Assembly: GCA_033439765.1 (NCBI GenBank)
Contig: JAULSN010000008.1
Span: 558,001 to 622,000, forward strand
Reading direction: 5' to 3'
From: Lasiosphaeria ovina
Lineage: Eukaryota > Ascomycota > Sordariomycetes > Sordariales > Lasiosphaeriaceae
DNA: 64,000 nt
Below the pieces are notes generated by a model. The model saw only the letters and a list, made by a program, of their open reading frames with translations, made no database searches and was not told the origin of the DNA. Both the position numbers and the translations under genes were made by a program. Of the stretch, positions 1 to 13,792 are shown piece by piece (position 1 is the stretch's first letter; each line of letters opens with the position of its first letter).

Positions 1-547
1 CGGTTTCCAGTCCCGTTAATAATAATGCTTCTATGCTATTACTCGGGCCTACGGCTGGTACTGGCAATACTGAACCTGAACCCCTAGCCGCCGATGCCTA
101 TCTTAGTACTATTATAGCTATTGATATCGCTAGCGAGGGTAGCGGTATCTTCGACGATGGCTTTATTAGTAACGGTATCGATATTAGTAACGATAACGAG
201 AGTAATAGTAGTAGGTCCAACCACCTTCCGAAAACGGATAAAACGTTACCTAGACTTCGGAAACCTCAAAAATATCTATCCTACCGTATTCCCGGTAGTA
301 CTAGCTCGGGATATTACCGTCGGTCTAGGCTAGTTAATACCAAGAGTCTACTAGGAAAGAGGTGCTACTTAGAAACCCCTAGATTTATTCCTAAAATTGA
401 TTGAGATTAGCGATTGCTAGCTGGACTTCGTAGACAAAATCGACCCCTAAAAGCTTTACGTTTCTTATTCCCGGAAGCTTAATACCCTATTCTTCGTAGC
501 GTGGAAGTACCTTAAACTAAGCCGCCTTATAAATAATATAAATATAA

Positions 548-1090
548 GACGAGAGTTATCCTCCGACGTCGCGGAGCCCTTATAAAAGAGATAGTACTCT
601 AACGTTAATAATTCTCCTTATAGCTAGAAGAATAGCGCTCAAGTCTTTCGAGATCTAGTACTTTCCGAGCTGGAGGCTAGTAGACGACCGAGACCTTATA
701 AGAGTTATAGGCGAAGAAATAAATAGCCTTATCTATAAGATCCTATCCAAAAGTAGTCCGGCTAATATAGGGGTATTTAAGGTACTCTTCTTATCCGGAG
801 AGAAAGTAGTAGTAGAAGTTAAGGCTAGAAAAGTCTCTGTTCTAATTATTATAGAAGGCTAGTAGCGATTCAGATAGGCGGAAGGGGAGAGACCTATTTA
901 TTAGATATTTCGGTATATAGAGGGTGAAGATCGTTCTATATCTATCCAGATTCTATCTCGCCTAGTTACCTCTAAATCATTTGAGAAGCGTAGACTCAAA
1001 GACGTCGAGAACCGGTTTCTTTCTGGAAAACCCAACTAGACCCTTGGAATATTCTCGACCTCCGGAGCCCGCTACCCCCTTCTATCTTAC
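548..1090 (+). pseudogene. RIP-decayed reading frame, product unknown
   Basis: One plus-strand frame reads as ordinary mixed-composition protein for roughly 180 codons. It is broken by only a few TAG codons, such as a TAG TAG pair near 860. It includes stretches such as the segment around 690-830 with normal charged and hydrophobic alternation, unlike the stop-filled alternative frames. I recognise no domain. The stops fit Trp (TGG) or Gln (CAG) codons hit by C-to-T changes on either strand. The limits are approximate because the start and end are not identifiable. Confidence 0.4.
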
Positions 1091-4000
1091 CATTCTTCTT
1101 GGAGGGGATTAATTATTAGCTCCTCCTAAAAGTACGTAATATAGTATTAATAGGAACGAGTATAGAAAGAGCGATAGCTACCCTAGAAGAGTAGAATATA
1201 TAGAGAGATATTCTTAAATGGATAATAATATCGGAGGGGGGCTATAATATAGCCCCGTATATAGACGGTAACGGCTTTATAACCTGGCTTATAATATAAT
1301 AGGGTTAATTTGGTTTTAGGGTAGATGTCGTCTCTAACGCGAGAAGAGAGAGATAACTAGCTGAAAGACCCGAGCCGATTTTCTAGTGGACGATAGAGGT
1401 ACGTCGTTCTTACCCCCGGGTAAACGATATTCTTTAGCCCCGGAACGATTTATTACGTTTTTAGGGCCTAAGGGGAATAAACACTTATAGTTAGTAGTTA
1501 TATTCTTTAATAGTCCGGTATTACTTAATAGATTAATATTATTATTGAGTAATTGAAAAATCCATCGAGTACGAACGAGGAGGTGAGGTTTACTATAAAG
1601 ATATATATAAAGGTTGTAGCGGAACTTATTAAGAATAGGGTTAAGAGTAGGAGGGTGGATACGCTCGGCGGTAGAGAGGCTATAGACTACTTTAAGCGTT
1701 TAGTGAAGGAGGGTTTATCTTTGATTTAGACTAGGTAGGTACCTATATATATATTATCTTAATACTACGTAATATTCTACAAATCCTTTAAATCCCTCTT
1801 CTCCGTCGTTAATACTAGCTTTCTAGCCTCTCGAGCTAGCCGATTATAGAACTCTATAAACTGAGCCGAATAAGTTTATGAAATATAATCTCCTAATAGT
1901 ACTAGTATAGTATTATTTATCCGTTTAAAATCGTTACTATATTATATATTAGTCCGAGTTCACTATATTATATTTAAGGTAAGACTTATATAAGTACCTG
2001 GATTTCTTCTAAGTAAATAAGTAATAGAAGTGGTGAATGCCGTAAAAGAGTGACCTATCGTTTACTAATACGCCTTTGTTCTAATACCGTACTATATTTA
2101 ACTTTGCCTCCTATCGCTTTTTCGTAAATATTTATTACGATATTAGTATTACCGGCTCCTCTTTTTCGGGATAATGCTTTACGTATTCGCTCCTTATAAA
2201 TAATCCGTTCTACTAAACGAAAAAGCTATATAAGCTAAATATAACCGAGCTATTAAATAATGCTATTTTCGTATAAGATAACCTCTCCTATAGCTTTAAA
2301 GGTATCGAGTATTCGAATATCCTGGCTAGAAGTATCGTAGGGTAAAGCTAATTAAGATAGGAGAAATATCTAATTATCCTAAATAGTATCGTAGCTAAGA
2401 GTAAACTACTCGACTGTTTTATGCCGAAGTACTCTATATAATATAAGGCGTACGTCGATAGCCTTATATTCGGTTAGATTATTAATATCTATTATAGAAG
2501 ATAAAAGAAATAGTTACTTTAAGTAAAAATAGAGACGAGTACTAATAGTACTAATATAATATACTAAGATGTACTATCCGAAAGGGACTATACCTTCCTA
2601 CCTAGCCCGGCTAAGGGCCGTGAAACTAGTTATAGACGGATTCTCTAACGTAAACTATATACTACGACCTAATTAGCTAAGCCTAATATAGCTAAATATT
2701 ATAACTTAATCTCGTACTAAACCTAAATAGCAAAAGGTTACTAGCTATAAGAAAAGGTATAGAAGGTGAATTATATATATTACTATAAAAACTAATAGCT
2801 AAACCTAATATATAAACTAGCTACGCCCCGTATAGTTAAACCCTACGACTAGACTTATATTAGACCTTAGTAAAACCCTATAGGCAGATCGCTATAGTAA
2901 GAGGTCTCTCCTATTAGCCAATAGCTACTAACTATGATAGAATCCCCTATATAGTCTATACTAAAGAGAAGTAAAGAAGATAGGTAAGGGGTAGGTTCCT
3001 ATCTAGAAAGAAATATGAGCTATTTGCGTTATAATAAATATTTATCCACTTACTAGGTTACTTTGAGATGGAGGCTAATTTGAGTTCGTACTCGATGAGT
3101 AAATATAAAAGCGATAGTTAATATAAAGTAGAAGGTATACTTGGGTACCGTATATCCGGTAAAACTCGCTGGTTTTTTTATTAACGTTTGTCTACGCTTC
3201 CGTATTCGTAATAGTCGACGTCGCTGGGATTAATATAAGGCGTCTATTTTAAAGTTAATATAAAGCTAAAGAGGAAATATAATAGCGAAAAAAATTATTC
3301 ACCCTTTACGACCATTTTAATTTCTTATTTATTCACGCTAGATATATAGCGCTATATTAGTATAGGAAGACCTGGGGTTGGCCTCTATGACCTCGGTCGT
3401 TAGTAGTACGCTATCGACGAAATTATGGTTAATACTAGAGATCGTCGCGGGGGTTTTCGTTAGTAGCGCTACCTATAACTTATTACCCTATTTATTTCTA
3501 CTATAATATGGCGTAGACTCTCTTCGGTATCCTCTCGCGGCGCTATCTTATATGCGCTACGGTATTTGGTATATATAGCGCTATTATTGGATAGTCGTCA
3601 TATCGTCCCGACCCCGGTTATTATTCTAGGGGTCGCTACGCCGTATAGTGAAGTCTTTGGCCGTTCGGACGAATTGCGGCGCTCTATAATCTTGCGGCTC
3701 TACTATACTACCTTTTCCTATAGCCGGATACGGACTAGTTGATTTCTTTAATACGCGAATATATATTAGTCCTGGTACGTATATCTAATAAAATTATTAA
3801 ATATACGCTAAAGAATATATTATGAAGAGAAGTATATATAAATTACTATTTAATTTACTATCCCTTATTATTATAGACTTCTCAATATTCCTTCCGTTTG
3901 AAGATTAATATTATTGGAACTATAGTATTCCCGATATAATACGTATCTCCCCTGAAATTTACCCATTACCCCGAACCGACGTATCGAACGGTTCTACGCT

Positions 4001-5090
4001 ATATACCCGCCAAGAGACGTTATAGAATGGGCCTTCAATATTTAAGCCGGTTATTCCAAAAGAAACGGCCAGTCGGCCGTTTTGTTGTACTATCGAGGGA
4101 TATAATAAGACTTTCACCCGTAAACCTAACCTCAGGTTATATATACGAATATATGATAAGCCTCGTATTTATAAGGTTTATTACTATATATATAATAAGG
4201 GCTTTTACCGGAAGACGGACTTAATACGTTACGAACGAATAGTATATCTCTAGGAGAGAAACTATTAATATATATATTACGGTCGACGATATACTCATAA
4301 TAATACGTTAATAAGGTAAGAGTTAAATAAACCATTTAATATAATCTCTAATACTAGTTATAGGTACGAGATTTCTTACTCAAAAAAATTCTTCTCCGGG
4401 ATTAAGTATCTATTCTCTTCTACTTAGATCGGTGGTCGAGTTTGTCAGCTAGCCGTATAGTCGGGTTATGGGCTGGATAAGACCGTCTATTAGCTAGCTT
4501 CCTTGGATGGCCTTTTATTTATATATTAGCTAAGTAGTGAAGAGGACGATATAAGATAATATATATTTACCTTAGATACTTCTCGGCCTAGTTGTCTCGT
4601 CTAAGACTCTTCATACTACTTACTATATTGAACTTACTAAACATTATCTCTATTATTATATTACTATATTATATTTATACCAAAAGCGCTCTTCGTAATA
4701 GCTCCGAAATAACTTTCCGATATTAAAGCGTATCGTCTTATATACTAAGTTAACCAATTCTATTAAATATCGCCGAATACGTTTACCGAGGAATAAATGG
4801 TAAAAGTGAAGTAGGTCCTAGCTAAAGGCGGTAATTTCAGTATACCGAGGACGACCACTAGTGACTACGTCGATAGGAATTTAGCGTTTGCTACCGAAAA
4901 TACGCGAAATAAGGAATTCGTACCGCTAGAAGCTTACTATTATAAGTATATAAACTCTCTACTAAAGTAGGCTGGTAATTCGTCGACGGAGGTCTATAGG
5001 TCGATAATTTAAGTACAATTAACTAATCCCGGGAAAGGAGCTTTAAGATCGAATATAAATAATACTATAACTTCAAATTAACCTATGGTC

Positions 5091-5600
5091 AACCAGCAGC
5101 CTCCTCGAACCGGGGCATAGGAACCCGTTTACCCAGGATAGTAACCTATTCAACAAGGCCGATAACCCGCCTAATACGAGCCCCACGCCACCCAGCAGCC
5201 ACAGAAACCCGCTCATCCAGGCTAGCAACCTATCCAACAGGGGCAATAGACTACCTAACACGATCCCTACGCTACCCAGCAGCCACAGAAACCCGCTCAT
5301 CCAGGCCAGCAATCTATCTAATAGGGCCAATAGACCGCCCAATACGGGGCTCAGCAGCTATAGAAACCAGCTAATCAAAACCAACAAGCTATTCAGAAAG
5401 AACAATAGCAAGCCTAGCGTAAGACTCTTAATCACTAGCCTCCTTATACCCAAATATAGCCCTCTTAATACGGATACGAGGTATAATAGCCTGCCGTTAT
5501 TAATCACCAGCCTTATACCCAAATATAGCCCTCTTAATATAGAAACGTAGTATAATAGGTTGACGTTAATCAGCCTTATATAAGTATATAGTAACCCGAT
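5091..5600 (+). pseudogene. Decayed Gln/Pro-rich repeat frame
   Basis: In the plus-strand frame starting at 5091 the sequence reads as a Gln/Pro-rich repeat, with units resembling QQPQKPAHPG followed by QPIQQGQ. It is interrupted repeatedly by TAG or TAA where Gln codons are expected. The DNA repeat has spacings of about 99, 84 and 75 bases (CAGCAG motif at 5094, 5193, 5277 and 5352). A second, shorter repeat of about 65 bases follows at 5440-5590. The opposite strand shows open frames of 82 and 89 residues, but they read as hydrophobic Leu-rich repeats and are probably mirror shadows of the Gln-rich strand. No domain is recognisable. Confidence 0.4.
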
Positions 5601-5881
5601 ACTCAAAACTGGATATATCGTAATAGCCTATAGACCCCTAAAACCCATTAGATAGATGGAAATTAGAAAGCTAATAGATCTAATATATTAATACCGGATG
5701 TATAATTAGAGAGGGTAGTATTAACGAAGATAACTAGAAGTATAGCTAATAACCCTTATTTTAAGGAATTAACGATGAAAATTAATTAAATGAGTTTATA
5801 AATAACCTACCTATAAAACGAATAGTCGAGATATATATACCCCTAGGGGCTAGATCAACTATAACCGATTTTACAACCCCA

Positions 5882-6876
5882 AGTTCAGGAATAGGCTTAA
5901 TAAGCTCAATATCCGCAAGTTCAAGTTCAGGGACAGGCTAAACCGGTCCTACAAACTCAATATCCGCAAGTTCAAGTTCAGGAATAGACTTAACCGACTC
6001 TATAGGCTTAATATCCGCAAGTTCAAGTTCAGGGATAGGCTCAACCGGCCCTACAAACTCAATATCCGTAAGTTCAAGTTCAGGGACAACCTTAGGTATA
6101 ACAGGCTCAAGTTCAGGGGTAACCTCAGGTACAATAAGCTCAAGTTCAGGGGCAACCTCAGGTAGAACGGGCTCAAGTACAGGCTCAAGCATAGACTTAA
6201 CCGGCGCTATAAGCTCAAGCTCGGGGATAAGCTCAAGGGGTATAATTAGCTCAAGCTTAAGGACAACCTTAGGTATAATAGGCTTAAGTATAGGCTTAAC
6301 CGGCTCCACGAGCTCAATACGTACTAGCACTACAAGCTCAAGCTTAGGGATAAGCTCAAGCTCAGGGATAAGCTTAACCGGTATAACAAGTTTAATATAT
6401 ACCTATCCCCCAAGTTACTCAGTAGGGATATACTTATCCACCGTAGCTATAGGCTTAGCCGTAAGGATAGGCTCAATCTATACTATAAATATAATATATG
6501 CCGGCGCCAAATATTACATAATAGCAAGCCTTTCAAAACTACTAGAGCCTATTACTCTAGGGATAGACTCTACTAGCGGGGGTCTAGTATATATAGGGGT
6601 TTTAATATATATAAGGACAAGCCTAATAACGAAACGGAGGCAATATCCAAAATATCCAAAATATACTAGGCAGACTACCGATATAGCTATAAATATTATA
6701 GCAATAACCGTACCTATAATCCCAATTAGTATAGTAATAGTTATAACTATTACCGGGGTCCGAATTTCCTGAAAAATAGCTAGCTCGGAAGTATCCCCAA
6801 TCAGGATACTCTCCGCCATCTCTTCCGACTTTTCCAAACCCGTCTATAATACGAGGGAACCTATACTATTTATCTT
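5882..6876 (+). pseudogene. Decayed Ser/Thr/Gly-rich repeat protein
   Basis: The plus-strand frame from 5882 stays open for about 330 codons apart from one or two stops. It begins as tandem Ser-rich units (ASSSSG alternating with TGST/TGPTNS-like linkers). Many Ile (ATA) and Leu (TTA) codons sit where neighbouring copies have Thr (ACA) or Ser (TCA), the change RIP would make, so the original was probably even richer in Ser and Thr. From about 6650 the frame becomes hydrophobic (an Ile/Val-rich run near 6690-6750), possibly a membrane segment. This could be a cell-surface mucin-like protein, but that is inference. Open frames on the minus strand (130 and 107 residues) are the competing reading. 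Confidence 0.4.
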
Positions 6877-6959
6877 TTAAAGACTTATAAAAGTAAGGAG
6901 GAAACATTCAAAACCCTACTAGTATTCGTATTAAGATTTACGAGTCTTATTATAATAGT

Positions 6960-7533
6960 ATAGCCTATGCCCTACTCTATAACTCGAAGTATCTCTATAT
7001 TATCGTACCCAAAGGCGGGATTGAGCAAGCTCACCTCGTTAAAGCAAGTGACTACCTAGAGGTAGCAAATAATATACGCCCGAATAAGCCAGGAGTCCTA
7101 GACGAGATGAAAGATCTAAGAAATTATATATATATCAATATATTTGCCGTATAGGAGGAGTCGCTAAATGAAATTACGATAGTAGAGATTATTATTAATA
7201 ACCTCTTCTATTACGTTTCGAGGTCTATACTTTCTAGCGTATTCACTACGCGTAGGGTTGAACGAACACTTTCTTAGCTAGCCATTCGATATCTCCAGGC
7301 ACCATCGGCCGAAGGGTTACTTTTAGGAGTAGGAGTTCAGGGAGTTCAGGGGATTTAGGGGGTTTAGGGAGTACAAGTCCTATAGATAGTATAGGGGCCA
7401 CAATTTCAGGGAGTTCAAGGAGCTCAGGGACCACAATTTCAGGAAGTTTAGGTAGTTCAAGTCCCGCAGATAGCGTAGGGGATACCGGGCTTTCGCGGGG
7501 GGCAAGTACCTCAGGGGCAGCCGTTTTAGACAT
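6960..7533 (+). pseudogene. Decayed frame with Gln-rich tail
   Basis: A plus-strand frame (codon start 7005) reads through a normal-looking mixed segment containing VPKGGIEQAHLVKASDYLEV and then KPGVLDEMKDLRN, with one TAG near 7152. It continues in the same frame into a Gln-rich repeat (VQGVQG and GPQFQ units) at 7320-7533. In the repeat several CAG positions have become TAG. The opposite strand carries a 95-residue frame that I consider a shadow. I do not recognise the family. It lies just downstream of the Ser-rich remnant but in a different frame, so the two need not be one gene. Confidence 0.4.
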
Positions 7534-9049
7534 TTTAGGGAGCTTAGTTCCCGTAATTTTCGGGAATATAGTTATTCCAAACGGGGTTTATTAAGGGAGA
7601 AGTTAAGAATTAGAATATATCCTTATTATCTTTTATCTATATTATTATTCTATCTTAGTTATAAATAAGTCATTGCCTAAATTCCTTATATATCTCTATA
7701 TCGATATTCAATAGAATATAATAAATTCGAAGATATCTTAGTAGTTCTTATAGTCGTTATAGCTAAGAACTATATAGATGCGGTTGAGTTCGACGTAAGG
7801 GTAGTCGCCGTAAGCGTGTCCGGTATATATATCGTAGGAGTATAGTATCCGGGAAGGTTGGGGAACACATCTATAGGCGTATATTGTTTACTCCTAGAAA
7901 TATATAATAGAAGTTTTGTATACGGGGAAAGATTAATTTGTATACGGTATTATAGCGTATCTAATATGAGTAATACTAAATTAACTAGTAAAGTATATAG
8001 CTATATTTTGAAATACCACCTATCTGGGCCCGCCTGCTTTATCGTATAGTATACTTGTAATTCGCTATTGGACATGAACTAGTACGAATATACTAGTCTC
8101 GAATACGGTATAGAGGGCTTTGGGGGAGATAGCGAGGATATAGGGATTAACCACCCACTATTTGGATCTATAAGTATAGGCATTTATACGAAAGAGCGCC
8201 GATACGAGTAAAGCGCCGATACGAGTGATCGGCGGGATAATACGAAAATAGGACTCGGTAGTACTTATTTTAGTCACTCTTCTGGACGATATAGCGTATT
8301 AATAGGTACTATCTACGATGGCGTTTATAAAGGAGTTCCAAATAAAGCCGAAGCTACTAAGATAATCTTTATAGCTTACTTACTCCACGTCTTGGAGAAG
8401 GCTCGATATCTTAGAGAAGTAAGCGGGACTTTCGGCCGTAAGATGGGGTGATACTAACTAATAATATCTAACTATTCTGCTTTTAGTTTTAGTGAAGAAA
8501 TCTAGACCAAATCGGGCTAGAGAGGCGCGAGTGGGAATCCTTCGTAGTACGCTAACGTTATAGTTAGCGGCGGGGTGATAAGATTACCCAATTATAGTTG
8601 TTACTATTCCGTCGGTACGTACTATTCCCCTTTTAGATATCGACTATAACGTACGTATATGTGTAGATAGTTACGAGTACGCTTATCCATCCTACCATTA
8701 TATTCGCTCTATAGCCCCCGTTCTATCGCACGATGGAATTAGCTCGTAGACCTTTATTACTTTTACCCACCTTAAGTCCTAGGGCGCCTAGCTAGTCGAA
8801 TATAAAAGGGGCGGCAATTATACTATAGCAATCTATATAACCTAGAAGTAGTATAGCATAATATATCGCAATATACCGTAATATAATATACTATAATACA
8901 ACGCCCCGTACCACCTAATATAATACTATATAATAGAGCACACGGACTTTGACGTAAAGCCCTTAACGCCCCCCTTAATACCCTTTACGCCCTTTGCTAT
9001 AGGCCTGCACGCCACCAGTGCCTTTCCTATTAACGACTATCTATATCGT

Positions 9050-9166
9050 ATCGATAGGTCCACTCAGAGCCTGCCTAAGGGGGGTCCTGGTGGGTACTCT
9101 ATCGATACCTTTAATAGGTTCACTCAGAGTATGCCTGAGGGAGATCCCGGTGGGTACTCTATCGAT
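9050..9166. repeat. Two-copy direct repeat of about 55 bp
   Basis: Two adjacent copies share the core CTCAGAG..TGCCT.. and end with the identical GGTGGGTACTCTATCGAT, at about 9050-9105 and 9112-9166. The differences between them are mostly transitions (for example CCTGCC versus TATGCC), consistent with RIP after duplication. Confidence 0.6.
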
Positions 9167-9223
9167 TAGACCTAGGTGAGTATATTCTCTCCCACTCTAG
9201 TATTATCAATTATCGACTAGTTG

Positions 9224-9820
9224 ACTAATTCCTACCGAAAGACCTACTTATTCGTATATTCTTCTCCGGAGGGAGTTATCCGGGGACCAGGAAGTAGTTA
9301 TAGGAGAAGAAGGGCGCTAGAGGAGTTCGAGCGGCCGTACATCTATAGATAGGGAGACTGCGATAGGAGATACGGTATATTTACCCACCTAAACCATTAC
9401 GTATAAGAGAAAGGGTATAGAAAGAGACGAGAGTCGAAAGGTAAGGGCTTCATACCCAGCCAGACTTAGTAGACTAATATTATAACTAATTTGTTATAGA
9501 CTTCAAACATATTCGCGACGAGTAGGCAAGATAGCATACTACGGTAAGGTCGGAAAGGCTGAGGCAGTAACTTAGGCTAGTAGGTCCAATGGCAACTAGC
9601 GCCCCGAATAGGGAGGAAGTCGTCCCGAGCCTCCAATATACCCCTATTCCTATCCTATCTTTTGAAGAATAAGGATAGGAGTATCTGAACTAGCTAAAGA
9701 TATTCCTGGCTAAGAACGAGCCATAGTCTTTTGCTTGAGTTAATTAGCGCGCGAAGGAAGGGTTAGAGATCCAAGTCGGAAGATAGGGTAGTTTTGATAA
9801 TAATGGCCTAGGTAATAATA
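9224..9820 (+). pseudogene. Decayed C2H2 zinc-finger gene
   Basis: One plus-strand frame reads for about 200 codons. It contains a finger-like segment at 9332-9403: RPYIYR, stop, GDCDRRYGIFTHLNHYV. This resembles the fungal C2H2 type in which Cys-X4-Cys is followed by YGT-x-x-HLNxHV. The first Cys (TAT for TGT), the Trp before GDC (TAG for TGG) and the last His (TAC for CAC) are each one RIP-type transition from the expected codon. Basic residues and a partly Gln-containing tail follow, with further TAG/TAA stops. It was probably a transcription factor and is now dead. The family resemblance rests on recognition by eye. Confidence 0.45.
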
Positions 9821-9964
9821 ATTGACCACGTTGTTCAATACGTATATAGATAGGAATATATAATAGAGGTATTCGCTTATAAAAATTAGGATGTTCGTTC
9901 TATCCAATATAGGCGTAATATAGGGCCGATACCGAGGGTAACGTAGGTATAAGATCGGTTTGTG

Positions 9965-10385
9965 CTGCTAGGGCGCTCGGCGAGTAGGCGGCCATTTGGT
10001 ATGGAATCGTATGGCATAGGCTGTTAGGGCGCTCGGCGAGTAGGCGGCCATTTGGTATGGAATCGTATGGTACAGGCTATTAGGGCGCTTAGCGAGTAGG
10101 CGGCATTTGGCATAGCACTGGGCGGCTATGTAGTATAGAATCGTATAGTATAGGCTATTAGGGCGCTCGGCGAGTAGGCGACTATATAGTATGGTACTAG
10201 GCGGCTATATAATATGGAATCGTATGGTATAGGCTATTGGGGCGCTCGGCGAGTAGGTATTTAGTATAATACTAGGCGGCTATATAGTATAGAATCGTAT
10301 GGTATAGGCTATTAGGGCGCTCGGCGAGTAGGCGACTATATAGTATGGTAAGGAGCGGTTATATGGTATGGAATCGTAGGGTACG
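9965..10385. repeat. Minisatellite, six or seven imperfect units
   Basis: Tandem units begin with GGGCGCTCGGCGAGTAGGCG at about 9971, 10026, 10083, 10161, 10239 and 10315, with spacing of 55, 57, 78, 78 and 76 bases. The longer units contain an extra copy of the internal GGCGGCTATATAGTAT-like segment. The spacings are not multiples of three, so this is unlikely to be a coding repeat. It directly follows the zinc-finger remnant. Confidence 0.75.
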
Positions 10386-11341
10386 GCTTTGTCGTAATAA
10401 TAGGGTATTCAGCTTTGCTCGTGGTATTTTGAGATAATATTGAACGGCGAAGAGCAGCTGTACGGTAGAGAATTTGAAAGCTATAGGAGAAATAGTTCTG
10501 GAAGTCGAGTATGTCGGCGCTTTAAAGTCACCTAGACTCGAGGCCCGTATATAATCGCAAATATACGATAAAGCTATTACCTATATTGCTATAAGCTATA
10601 GTCGCTAGACCCTACCGTAATACTTTCGCCGTCTAGACGTAACCTAGAACGAATAATACCTCTTTTTAACCAAATTCTATAGCGGGTAACTCTAGTGACT
10701 TGAAACACGGTATAGGGAGTTTATATACTATATAATATTGCTAGTTATTTGTTTCTAATATAACTAGGTTCCTATAACTTCCTATCGTAAAGTTTATGCT
10801 CGTATTATTATCTCAAATCCGAACCCGTAAATTCTATAAAGTCCAAACCTACGTTAATACGTAACTTATAAGCCATCCAATATAACCCAAGTCAATCAAT
10901 ATACCCTAAGTTAACTAATATAACCCAAGTTATTATCTAGCTACTATTAATAAATCTATAATATCCGAGTTATCCCTATCTATATTAACGTCCAGCTGAA
11001 CGAAGATAAGTCCCTATTATAATAGCCCAACGCTATTATCCATATTAACGCCAAAGTTAATCTACCTTATTATAATATTAACGCCGAAGTTAAGGCCCAG
11101 ATTAACTTCAACGCTAAGGCTGGATTTTATACCGTATTATTAACGTCCAAGTTCATATAATCTAAGCTATCGATTAAGAATTCAACGACAAGTTCAAAGT
11201 TAGCGCCTAAGCCAGCACTTAATAGGATTTAATATTTAGCCGACGCCTAAATTAGTAAAGAGCATAATGTCTAGCGCCGATTATATTAATAACTTCAACG
11301 ACCAGAATATTAAGGACTATATTATAGGGAATCAAGGCAAT

Positions 11342-13640
11342 AGTATATATACTAGCGCCCGAGCTACTACTACTACGAATATCTAAGCAACTACTTCTAC
11401 GAATACCCATCTAGCTACTATTACTAACGCCCAAGTACCTATTACTACTAATACTCGTTAAACGATTACTAAAAAGGCCTAGCCACCTCTTACCTTGAAA
11501 GCGAAGCCAGCTAGTAGCTTATACGCTATTATAAATACCCAAGCGACCAATACCACGAATACTAATCCAACTACTATTACGAACGCCCAGCCACCTCTTA
11601 CCTTAAAAGCGAAGCCAGCTAGTAGCTCATACGCCATTATAAATACCCAAGCGACCAATACTACGAATACTAATCCAACTACTATTACGAACGCCCAGCC
11701 ACCTCTTACCTTAAAAGCGAAGCCAGCTAGTAGCTCATACGCTATTATAAATACCCAAGCGACCAATATTACGAATACTAATCCAACTACTATCACGAAC
11801 GCCCAAGCAACTACTTCTACGAATACCCATCTAATAATTACTATAAACGCCTAGCCACCTCTTACCTTAAAAGCGAAGCCAGCTCGTAGCTCATACGCTA
11901 TTATAAACACCTAAGCGACCAATACTACGAATACTAATCCAACCACTATTACGAACGCCCAAGTAACTACTTCTACGAACACCTATCTAACAATTACTAT
12001 AAACGCCCAGCCACCTCTTATTACGAAAGCCAAGCCAGCTCGTAGCTTACGCAGTATTATAAACACACAGTCAGCGATTACCACGAGCGCCCAGCCAGCT
12101 ATTACCCAGTCAGCTACTACCCCAGCCATTAATACAAATACGCAGCAAGATACTACCGCGAAAGCCAAGCTAGCTCGTAGCTTACGCGGTATTATAAACA
12201 TATAGTTATCGTTTACTACGAGTGCCTAGCTAGATATTTCTACGAAATCCGAACTAGATTTTGGTACCCCACACCCTACTATAAACGCCCAGACATTTTT
12301 TACCTTATACTCTATTATAAACGCTCAACCAGGTTTTACCTTATATACTCCTATAAATATCCAGCCAGCTACTACGAATACCCAAGGACATTATAATAGA
12401 GTATATAACCCCTCCTCGGATAATAAGAAGAGAAAACTTCTCTCCGATATTAATATCGCTAATACTTAAGGAAATTCTAGCTTGGTTTCTATATATGACT
12501 ATTCTTCTAATCCGGACGTTTCTATACCTAATATATCGATTAATAGCGATAACGATATCTTTAGCCAACCAGACTCTAATAATAACCCAAAACCTACTAA
12601 TTTAAGATATATATTCCCAGTACTATAGCTCAAAATGCCAGTACTAACCCGGTTTTAGCCGGCCCAAACTAAGTCAGGTACGAACTAGGTTCCCCTAGGT
12701 AATAATCAAAATACTAATAAAACTACAAAGGCAGTAACTATTGCTACTATACTATTAGAAATAGCCGGTAGTAGCACCCCGGAACGATATGGAAAGCTAC
12801 AAGATCTATATATACCGCCGTCGCGAGGTTAAAGATAGGCTCAATAAGCGCTATAGGTTCGATATATATAATAACCCCAAAGTCCATTAGGCACTATAGT
12901 ACTTAATATGTCTAGTCTCGACCTCCAACCGTAACCATAACTGGATCGTAGATATAAGCCGCGCGATTTAGATTTTGATCGGGATCTGTACGCCAAGTTT
13001 TTAAGCTTGATATTTAAAAACCCGAGTTTCCTGGAAGTATCAAGATAATATAGTACTATCGGTATTTTTATTAGTAAAACGCTAGATTTCCTACTATTCA
13101 ACCTTCGTATATTCGGTTTTACTTCGTATTAATATTATATTATATAGGATCCCCTCGATTCGTCCGGGGAGTTATACCAGAAATTTGAGAACTATACCGA
13201 TGCCCTTCTCTCGTCTCTAAATATTCACTAATAGAACTTAGATACCTGCGAGGCGCGGTTTCAAGAATCGCCTATTATACTAAATCTTTCGTTATGGGTT
13301 CGTAGGGAATAGAACACGAAGGTAGTATACCTCGATCAACACTTTCCGCCCGCTCCCGAAGGGCTAGATGATTCCGTTTATCTTATATACGATATTATGG
13401 AGCGCTCTTTAACAAATCGTACGAAGTTAATAGAGAAGAAGATTGTCCGCGAGAAGGTTATGGATACTAATAAAATAGAAGTTTTGGTTATATATCGTTA
13501 TCGTTCAGGTAAAAGGGTTATATACTAGAGTAATGGTAGGAACTCAGGAGTTGAAAGGCCTTTTATAATCTACGAGGATATTAATAGGGAGGCTAGTGGC
13601 TATTTCTTATACTTACCTTATAATCATTAGTTTAGGGGCC
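11342..13640 (+). pseudogene. Large decayed Thr/Asn/Pro-repeat protein
   Basis: A single plus-strand frame runs for about 2.3 kb and is broken almost only by TAG/TAA. The N-terminal part (to about 12,360) is tandem repeats of the type NAQPPLTLKAKPASS then YAIINTQATNTTNTNP, rich in Thr, Asn, Ala and Pro. A basic patch (DNKKRKLLSD) lies near 12,420. From about 12,950 the frame turns into mixed-composition sequence with segments such as RYKPRDLDFDRDLYAKFLSL and YLDQHFPPAPEGLDDSVYLI. The C-terminal half therefore looks like a folded domain, which I cannot identify. Stop codons fall where sister repeat units have CAG. The start is uncertain. No retrotransposon motif was seen. Confidence 0.55.
11475..12060 (+). 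repeat. In-frame coding minisatellite (108/156-bp period)
   Basis: CCACCTCTTA-type landmarks occur at 11,483, 11,591, 11,699, 11,855 and 12,011, giving periods of 108, 108, 156 and 156 bases. These equal 36 or 52 codons, so copy-number changes kept the frame. Some copies read GCCCAGCCACC and others GCCTAGCCACC at the same place, a C-to-T change at CpA that creates a stop. This is the best internal evidence for RIP in the block. Confidence 0.85.
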
Positions 13641-13771
13641 AGGCCTAGGTAATAGTTCAGCGGGGATAGGTAATACCTAGGAAAAAGGGGTTATTTATAT
13701 AACTAAAAGAAAAGGGGTATATACCCTAATCTATTATAATCTAGTATCCTTTTTCCTCCTTTAATCTAACC

Positions 13772-13792
13772 GGGGGGGGGGGGGGGGGGGGG
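13772..13792. repeat. Homopolymer run of 21 G
   Basis: An uninterrupted run of G lies between AT-rich flanks. Its length may be unreliable in assembled sequence. Confidence 0.9.
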